26,369 bases of DNA from contig CAKKSJ010000332.1 in the NCBI GenBank assembly GCA_919902965.1, forward strand, positions 1-26,369. Reading direction: 5' to 3'. Positions 21,663-26,369 of this stretch are shown one piece after another. A program made the position numbers and the translations under genes. Positions within the stretch are counted from its first letter, which is position 1. Each line of letters starts with the position of its first letter. The DNA is from Burkholderiales bacterium. GTDB lineage: Bacteria; Pseudomonadota; Gammaproteobacteria; Burkholderiales; SG8-39. The notes beneath the pieces were generated by a model. The model saw nothing but the letters and a program-made list of their open reading frames with translations, searched no databases and was not told where the DNA came from.

Positions 21663-23546
21663 TCATGCCGCTGCTGCAGCGGCTGCGACGCGGAAGGGTC
21701 CGCGTGGCGAGAATAGCAGCTCGACGCGCGTGCCGCCCTCGGCGCGCCGGGAAACCCGCAAGGCGCCGCCCAGTGTAGCGGCGCGATCGCGCATGATCGC
21801 CAGGCCGTAGTGATGTGTGGGCGGCTCGGCCTCCTTGATGCCCATGCCGTCGTCGTCCACGGCCACGCGTATGCTGCCCTGTTCGATCGACAGCCGCACA
21901 TCGGCGCTGCGCGCCTGCGCATGATGCTCGACATTGGTGAGTGCTTCGCGCACGACCTGAAGCACATGGATCTGCTCGCTCGAATCGAGTTCGTGTCCGA
22001 GCAGCCGGTCATGCAGTCGCACCTCGATTCCAGCGCGCTGGGAGAACTCGCGCGTGGTGTCCTGCAGGGCCTCGGACAGGCCGCGCCCGTCGATGCGCAG
22101 CCGGAAGGTGGTAAGCAGTTCGCGCAATTGCCGGTAGGCATTGTTGATCCCTAATTTCAATTCCTCGAGCACGTCGGCCGTCTGTTCGCGCACGCCGCTG
22201 GCGTCGAGCTGCTGCCGCAGGCGCGTCACCTGGATCTTCAGGTAAGTCAGGGATTGCGCCAGAGAATCGTGCAACTCGCGCGCGATCACCGAACGCTCTT
22301 CCAGCAATGCAATGCCGCGCCGTTCATCGCTGCGCTTGGCAGTTGCGAATGCGGCGCCGATCTGGTGGCCTATCGATTCGAGCAGTTTCATTTTCCAATC
22401 TTCGATCTGCGTACCGGCGGGCAGTTGCAGCAGCATCACCCCGTAGGGTTTGCCGCCTTCGGACAAGGGTACCGAGAGCATGCGCTCCGCGCCGCTGCCG
22501 ACCGTGCGTATGCCGGTTTCGCCCGCGGCGTTGTTGAAGCACTCATAACAGCGCTCCTGCTGGCACCAGGACTTGGCATGTTCGCTTCCCGCGTTGAGCG
22601 CGACGGGAAAGCCGCGCCGGTCGTTTTCCTCGCACGCGCAGATCGCGCCCGCTTTGAGCCCGATGACGCGCTCGATATCCTGCATCACGCCGTCGAGGGT
22701 CGCCTGCGTCAGCGGATTTTCCGCCAGCGTGCGGGTGGTGTTGTACAGCACTTCCAGCGACACGTTGGTCCGCGCGAGTTGCTCGGTTTTCTCCTGCACC
22801 CGCGCTTCGAGCGTGGCGTAGCTGCGCGATAGATCCTCCACCATGTAGTTGAACGACTGGCCCAGCCGACCCAATTCGTCCTCGCCAGCATGCCGGGCGC
22901 GCACGCTGAAATCTCCCACGCGCACACGGCGGGCGCACTGCAGCAGGTCGCCAAGGGGGACGATGACCTGCGCGTGCATGAGAAACAGCGAAATGAACAT
23001 CACCACGACAATGGCGAACAGGCCAGCGCCCTGTATCAGCCGCAGGGCTTGGATGCGCTGTTCCAGATCGTGTTCGAGCCGATACACCAGCCTGTCGACA
23101 TCGAGAACATAAGCGGCCATCCGCGCGACGAAGGCGTCACGCGCCGGCGCACCCTCGGTGACGGCGCGCGCGACCGCGGGCTTGAGCGTTCCCGACCAGC
23201 TGGCTGAGACCCGGTCGTAAATGCGGCGGGTGGGGTCGGCCGAATCCGAGGGTATGCCGCCCGCGAGCAGCGGGCTGTTGAGGCGGGCTTCGAACTCGGC
23301 CAGCGCCTGCTGCAGCTCCGCCGGCGGATGTCCGATGTCGCCAGTGCGCAACACCTGCACCGTGATCCAGTAGGACTGCATCCTGAGGCTGCCGGCGAGA
23401 TTGATAGCGGCAGCCTTGCCGGTGGACAGCTCCGCAAACACGGTGGCGCTGATGGTGGCTGCGAGCGCGAGAAGCACGATGGCTCCGAGAGCTATGCCCA
23501 ACCTCACCACCAGCGATTCGGCGAAAAAGCGGCGATCGATTTTCAT
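21663..23546 (-). CDS. narX: Nitrate/nitrite sensor histidine kinase NarX
   Basis: 627 residues from the ATG at 23546. Two membrane helices (about 11-36 and 172-192) enclose a periplasmic sensor with the nitrate-binding P-box NLAGSLRMQSYWITVQVLR (49-67). A HAMP domain follows (PLGDLLQCARRVRVGDFSVR), then a GAF-like Y/Cys module with Cys303, Cys305, Cys328, Cys333 and Cys336, then the HisKA_3 phospho-acceptor His426 (VIARELHDSLAQSL) and an HATPase domain (VREALTNVEHHAQA; DDDGMG; HHYGLAIMRDRA). The tail is a run of alanines. NarX autophosphorylates on nitrate binding and controls NarL. A palindromic GGGAGCTCCC lies just before the ATG and may affect translation. Confidence 0.93.
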   Translation of the reverse strand: MKIDRRFFAESLVVRLGIALGAIVLLALAATISATVFAELSTGKAAAINLAGSLRMQSYWITVQVLRTGDIGHPPAELQQALAEFEARLNSPLLAGGIPSDSADPTRRIYDRVSASWSGTLKPAVARAVTEGAPARDAFVARMAAYVLDVDRLVYRLEHDLEQRIQALRLIQGAGLFAIVVVMFISLFLMHAQVIVPLGDLLQCARRVRVGDFSVRARHAGEDELGRLGQSFNYMVEDLSRSYATLEARVQEKTEQLARTNVSLEVLYNTTRTLAENPLTQATLDGVMQDIERVIGLKAGAICACEENDRRGFPVALNAGSEHAKSWCQQERCYECFNNAAGETGIRTVGSGAERMLSVPLSEGGKPYGVMLLQLPAGTQIEDWKMKLLESIGHQIGAAFATAKRSDERRGIALLEERSVIARELHDSLAQSLTYLKIQVTRLRQQLDASGVREQTADVLEELKLGINNAYRQLRELLTTFRLRIDGRGLSEALQDTTREFSQRAGIEVRLHDRLLGHELDSSEQIHVLQVVREALTNVEHHAQARSADVRLSIEQGSIRVAVDDDGMGIKEAEPPTHHYGLAIMRDRAATLGGALRVSRRAEGGTRVELLFSPRGPFRVAAAAAAA

Positions 23547-23753
23547 GACGGGAGCTCCCGGTCGGCGTGGCGCAGTACAAGCAATTGGACGAACAATGCC
23601 CCATTTTGCCTGTTTAGCCCGGTGTCGGCCACATCGGATTGGACGCAAGGGGAGGAGCCTCGGCTCGTGCTTCCTATCCCGCCCTGCGCACCGGCGAGAC
23701 GAACAAGCCAGTGGAGCAGCAGTGCCTCGCCGTACCGCCGGCGGAAGAAATCA

Positions 23754-23771
23754 TGCCGCCATTCGGCGGCA
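23754..23771 (-). terminator. Short hairpin followed by a T-containing run
   Basis: TGCCGCC-attc-GGCGGCA forms a perfect 7-base stem with a 4-base loop. On the minus strand it is followed by TGATTTCTT. It could be a second terminator behind the nar-cytochrome transcript, but the T run is broken and the position is far from the gene end. Confidence 0.3.
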
Positions 23772-23935
23772 ATGCCTTGACCGGAGCGCGCATCGGTGAA
23801 GGCGCAGGCGCGGCATAGGTTGCGCTGTGTGCGGCGCTTGGTGTGCGGCATGTCCGCAGGAGGGTCTGGCGGGAGGGCGGCCGTTGAGCGGCTGCCGCGC
23901 CCAGGGAGCCGGATGCGTCCGGCGGCCCAAATCTA

Positions 23936-23962
23936 GACCGTCGCGGAACGACTGCGACGGTC
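23936..23962 (-). terminator. Hairpin terminator after the cytochrome c gene
   Basis: GACCGTCGC, nine bases, GCGACGGTC: a perfect 9-base inverted repeat starting eight bases after the cytochrome stop in the direction of transcription and followed on the minus strand by TAGATTTGGG. The stem is strong but the T tract is weak, so it may also act as a 3' stabiliser. Confidence 0.55.
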
Positions 23963-23970
23963 CTTGACGC

Positions 23971-24306
23971 TTACTTCGACAGCACCCACTCGACCATCGC
24001 CTTCAGATCGGCGTCGCCGATTTGACTGGGGGAATTGGGCGGCATCGGGATCTGGCCGTATACGCCGATGCCGCCGCTGCGAACCTTCTTTACGAGCGCC
24101 TCGACGGCATTCTTCTGGCCCTTGTGTTTCTTGGCAATTTCCTTGTACGCCGGTCCGACGAGCTTCTTGTCGACCTGATGGCAGGCCGCGCAGCCGGACT
24201 TGTTCATTACCTCCTGCGCCTTCTTGTCGTCGATGACCGCGTGTGCCCCCGTACTCGCGAGCGCGAGTGCGCCGGCCATCGAAAATGCCGCGATGCGAAT
24301 ATTCAT
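23971..24306 (-). CDS. Small monoheme c-type cytochrome (c551/c552 type)
   Basis: 111 residues. A Sec signal peptide (about 1-23, cleaving near GAHA) is followed by a single heme site CAACH (Cys39, Cys42, His43) and the Met ligand at Met88 in IPMPPN; the helix ending WVLSK closes the fold. This is a class I cytochrome c of the c551/c552 family, a soluble periplasmic electron carrier that commonly feeds nitrite or NO reductases. It could donate to the CuA subunit at 14263-14802. The ribosome binding site AAGGAGACG is strong. It follows the nar-hemerythrin genes by 121 bases and is followed by a hairpin. A fragment of a paralogue lies at 15246-15326. Confidence 0.9.
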   Translation of the reverse strand: MNIRIAAFSMAGALALASTGAHAVIDDKKAQEVMNKSGCAACHQVDKKLVGPAYKEIAKKHKGQKNAVEALVKKVRSGGIGVYGQIPMPPNSPSQIGDADLKAMVEWVLSK

Positions 24307-24427
24307 CTACGTCTCCTTGATGATTGGTAAGGTGAAAATCTGGGAAATTCAATTCGCCTCGCGCACGCGAATGGCCAGCCGTTGCGCCGGGAGCGCGGGC
24401 GCGATGGCTTCTCGGCGGGCGGGTGTA

Positions 24428-25102
24428 TCAGCTTGGTCTTCCCGTCACCGCTCCTCTTGAGTGCATCTCGTCGAACTCGGCTATTGAGATCAACTGATGC
24501 GCAAGCGGGAAGACCACGTTGTCCTCGCGAAAAACATGCAGGCGCAGCAATTCGATCAGGTTCTTGCCCTGTTCGAGTGCGGCGTCGAGCACGATCATTC
24601 CTGATCTTTCGTCGGGAAGTCGAAAAACGAGCCCGAGGAAATTCACCACCACCGCGGCGAGCTGCATGGCCTTGGCGTGCTCATCCTCCATCACGTCGGT
24701 TGCGGTCGCGGGAACACTCCCGCTGCCATGCTCTCCGCTCGCGATCAGCCGTTCGCGCAGCAAGGGGAACAGGGCCGTATCTTCGCGCCGGCTGTGAGGC
24801 ACGAACTCCTGATCCAGATATTGGAAAAAATGCCTCAGCCTGGCGTCGGCTTCCCTGGTGTACCCGGCTTTCTGGATGGAATGGATCGCGGCCTCGAACG
24901 CGTTCAGCTCCTGCAGGAACGGAACATGTTCGTCCCTAAATTTTCTCAAGAACGGATGCAAGGCCTCCGCCGGCACCGGCTCGATGCCCGAAGGCGCGTA
25001 GGCATCCGGCGGATCCATGGGCGACAAACCCTGCGCGACCTCCAGGCCGCGCTCCGCCTGCTTCTTCAAGGGGTCGATGCGATGCAGTTTGTGTATTTCC
25101 AT
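24428..25102 (-). CDS. Hemerythrin-like HHE domain protein
   Basis: 224 residues from the ATG at 25102, which follows the narI stop by five bases and uses a GAGGAAC site inside narI. The four-helix di-iron pattern is visible: His59 (RDEHVPFLQEL), His103/Glu107 (PHSRREDTALFPLL), His142 (MEDEHAKAMQL) and His189/Glu193 (LHVFREDNVVFPL). The first 50 residues (HKLHRIDPLKKQAERGLEVA) precede the domain. Hemerythrin-type proteins bind O2 or NO or, like YtfE/RIC, help repair Fe-S centres after nitrosative damage. Its place directly after narI suggests a role in protecting or maturing the nitrate reductase or in NO handling; that is inference. The very long frame reaching 26053 is out of frame with narI and is not a gene. 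Confidence 0.88.
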   Translation of the reverse strand: MEIHKLHRIDPLKKQAERGLEVAQGLSPMDPPDAYAPSGIEPVPAEALHPFLRKFRDEHVPFLQELNAFEAAIHSIQKAGYTREADARLRHFFQYLDQEFVPHSRREDTALFPLLRERLIASGEHGSGSVPATATDVMEDEHAKAMQLAAVVVNFLGLVFRLPDERSGMIVLDAALEQGKNLIELLRLHVFREDNVVFPLAHQLISIAEFDEMHSRGAVTGRPS

Positions 25103-25107
25103 GATGG

Positions 25108-25836
25108 TCAGTTGTTCCTCGGTCGGGTCGTGGTCCATGCCGTCGCCGGGTCGCGCACCCGTTTGCGGTCCCAATACCAGATGACTTGTTGATAGCTGCG
25201 CCAGGTGTAGTGGAACGGCGCTACCAGGAAGTGCACCAGGCGCGTGAAGGGGAGCATGCCGAGGATGATGAACGCCCCGACGATGTGGGTCTTGATCACC
25301 CAGGGCATGGCGCTGACGGCGTCGATCTGCGGGCCGAACGTCACGATCGACCACAGATACGGCGACATATCCGACGCGAACCAATAATATCCCCAGCGAT
25401 ATCCCAGGGCGATCCAGAGCCCGAACACGATCTGCGCCAGGAGCAGAAGTTCGATGACCATGTCCATCCGGGTGGTCACCACGCGGATGCGGGGCTGCGA
25501 GACTCGCCGGATAATGAGCCCGGCAAATCCGATGAACACGGCGAGGCCGAAAGTGAAAATCGCAATCTGCGCGGAGATCATGCGCGCCGCGCCGCTGTGC
25601 CACGCCAGGATTATGCCCGGGAACAGAAAGCCGATCAGATGCCCGAGGAACACCACCAATATCCCCCAGTGAAACAGCACGGCGAATATGTAAATACCGC
25701 CGCCTTCGAGAAACTGGGAGGACAAGGACGAGTATTTGAACCCGTTTGTCCGGTACCGGTAAATGGACCCTACGAGAAATACCGCGAAGGCCACGTAGGG
25801 CAGGGCGATAAACAGGAAATTGTTGATCAAGTTCAT
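25108..25836 (-). CDS. narI: Respiratory nitrate reductase gamma subunit (cytochrome b)
   Basis: 242 residues, five membrane helices. The heme b ligand region of helix II is clear (AVLFHWGILVVFLGHLIGF), and the second pair is in KTHIVGAFIILGMLPFTRLV followed by HFLVAPFHY. NarI anchors NarGH to the membrane, oxidises quinol at the periplasmic side and passes electrons to the Fe-S subunit NarH. The C-terminus (YWDRKRVRDPATAW) is cytoplasmic. The ATG at 25836 has a CAAGGAGAG site. It lies 18 bases after narJ and five before the hemerythrin gene, so all three are in one transcript; narGH are expected beyond the right edge. Confidence 0.93.
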   Translation of the reverse strand: MNLINNFLFIALPYVAFAVFLVGSIYRYRTNGFKYSSLSSQFLEGGGIYIFAVLFHWGILVVFLGHLIGFLFPGIILAWHSGAARMISAQIAIFTFGLAVFIGFAGLIIRRVSQPRIRVVTTRMDMVIELLLLAQIVFGLWIALGYRWGYYWFASDMSPYLWSIVTFGPQIDAVSAMPWVIKTHIVGAFIILGMLPFTRLVHFLVAPFHYTWRSYQQVIWYWDRKRVRDPATAWTTTRPRNN

Positions 25837-25854
25837 TTCTGACTCTCCTTGCGC

Positions 25855-26369
25855 TCAGGCGTCGCAGCCGCTGTTGACCGGGTTTGCATCCCGCTCGATG
25901 TCCATTTCCTTCTCCACCAGCCGCAGAAAATCCATGGTCTGCGGGCGGCTGCTCCAATCCGACAATTTGCCCATCGTTTCGCTCACCGGGAAATCCCGCG
26001 CCAGCACATTTAGCGCGGCCTTGAGCGCCAAGCGATAAATGGTCGAATCGCAACCGCCGGCGGGATCGATGAGGGTCTTGTAGTGTTTCTGATAGTTCGC
26101 GTTCTTCTTCTCGATCCGCTTCGGCTCAAACTCCCGGATCATCAGCATCAGCGCCGGAACCAGGATCTGTTCGACCAGTTCCTCCAACAGGTCCTGGTCC
26201 TTCAGCTTCGGAATCAATCGAAGCACGTTCGGCAAATGATCGGCCAACTCGCCCCTGCAGTCGTTGCTTGCGTCGTTGTGCTCTCTGTTCAGATTGGACA
26301 ACAAGGCGCCGCGTTTGTAGTCGTCCCCGAACAGGACATAACCGGTGCCCAGGGTCGTCACGGCCTGCA
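25855..26369 (-). CDS. narJ: Nitrate reductase assembly chaperone NarJ, 5' end cut by the window edge
   Basis: The frame is open through the right edge (…QAVTTLGTGYVLFGDDYKRG); the first in-frame start codon, a GTG at 26361, is probably internal. About 171 residues are visible, all helical, without membrane segments. The conserved region ELADHLPNVLRLIPKL matches the NarJ/TorD chaperone core (the E-DHLP-hL signature). NarJ binds apo-NarG so that the molybdenum cofactor and Fe-S centre are inserted before membrane attachment. The sequence is not close to the E. coli type, with a distinctive C-terminal half (EPKRIEKKNANYQKHYKTL; GGCDSTIYRLALKAALNV). Identification rests on the motif and on its place directly before narI. 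Confidence 0.82.
   Translation of the reverse strand, partial: QAVTTLGTGYVLFGDDYKRGALLSNLNREHNDASNDCRGELADHLPNVLRLIPKLKDQDLLEELVEQILVPALMLMIREFEPKRIEKKNANYQKHYKTLIDPAGGCDSTIYRLALKAALNVLARDFPVSETMGKLSDWSSRPQTMDFLRLVEKEMDIERDANPVNSGCDA

Larger units (their letters stand above)
23547..23970. other. Intergenic region between the cytochrome c gene and narX
   Basis: About 420 bases without a convincing gene. Open frames here (for example on the minus strand to 23851) have no recognisable domain, ribosome binding site or protein-like composition. The region holds two hairpins described separately (23936-23962 and 23754-23771), a perfect 10-base palindrome CCGCCGGCGG (23735-23744) and presumably the narXL promoter. 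I found no clear FNR box or NarL heptamer pair. Confidence 0.5.

Noticed and set aside
22146..22162. TTGATCCCTAATTTCAA resembling an FNR box
   Set aside because: It lies inside the narX coding region, the spacing between half-sites is wrong and no gene starts downstream.
23543..23851. A 102-codon minus-strand frame upstream of narX
   Set aside because: No recognisable motif, no ribosome binding site, and it overlaps hairpins and the narX start; most likely non-coding.
24428..26053. A 541-codon frame ending in the hemerythrin
   Set aside because: The upstream 317 codons overlap narI and narJ in another frame and have Arg/Pro-rich shadow composition; the hemerythrin starts at 25102.

Overview
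The window is 26.4 kb of mostly GC-rich (roughly 65%) chromosomal DNA. It looks like a respiratory island of a denitrifying proteobacterium. I favour a betaproteobacterium, from the NarX/NarL pair, the gene content and the composition, but no marker gene settles the taxon. I see no rRNA, tRNA, CRISPR array or insertion sequence.

Layout. (1) 1-2543, plus strand: the end of a Crp/Fnr-type regulator, a short-chain dehydrogenase, a class I SAM methyltransferase and a small membrane protein. The last two are clearly poorer in GC (about 45-48% in lines I counted) and look imported. (2) 2595-3976: a Cys-rich YgbA-like 'nitrous oxide-stimulated promoter' protein (minus) and a DNR/NnrR-like regulator (plus). 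(3) 3973-15001, minus strand: eleven tightly packed, mostly overlapping genes, the centre of interest. In transcription order they are a 50-residue membrane peptide, a CuA subunit II, a subunit I of the heme-copper oxidase (HCO) superfamily without the cross-linked Tyr (an sNOR/NorSY-like pair), heme O synthase CyoE, a SCO/SenC copper chaperone, a cytochrome b fused to two 4Fe-4S sites and an MvhD/FlpD domain, an unknown membrane-anchored protein, a second divergent HCO-like subunit, a cytochrome b fused to a 2Fe-2S ferredoxin and an FAD/NAD reductase, a CtaA/COX15-like protein missing two key residues, and a DUF2249 protein. An FNR/DNR-type box lies at class II distance from a possible -10 in front of the first gene. 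(4) 15246-16425, minus: a cytochrome c C-terminal remnant, a MarR regulator and a YIP1-family membrane protein. (5) 16741-20457, plus: a TetR regulator and a DevBCA-like exporter (HlyD-type adaptor, FtsX-like permease, ATPase), with a near-perfect operator over the promoter. (6) 20580-26369, minus: narJ (partial), narI, a hemerythrin-like protein, a c-type cytochrome, narX, narL and a SirB2-family protein.

How it may work together. Nitrate is reduced by the Nar enzyme (narGH presumably lie beyond the right edge) under NarXL control. Nitric oxide made downstream could be sensed by the DNR-like regulator and removed by the NorSY-like enzyme, with CyoE and SCO helping to assemble it. The two cytochrome b chimeras look like alternative electron-input modules, one NAD(P)H/flavin and one FeS/FlpD, placed either side of an HCO-like protein that seems to have lost two of its three CuB histidines. 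I know of no characterised enzyme with this set of parts. It is my candidate for an undescribed system.
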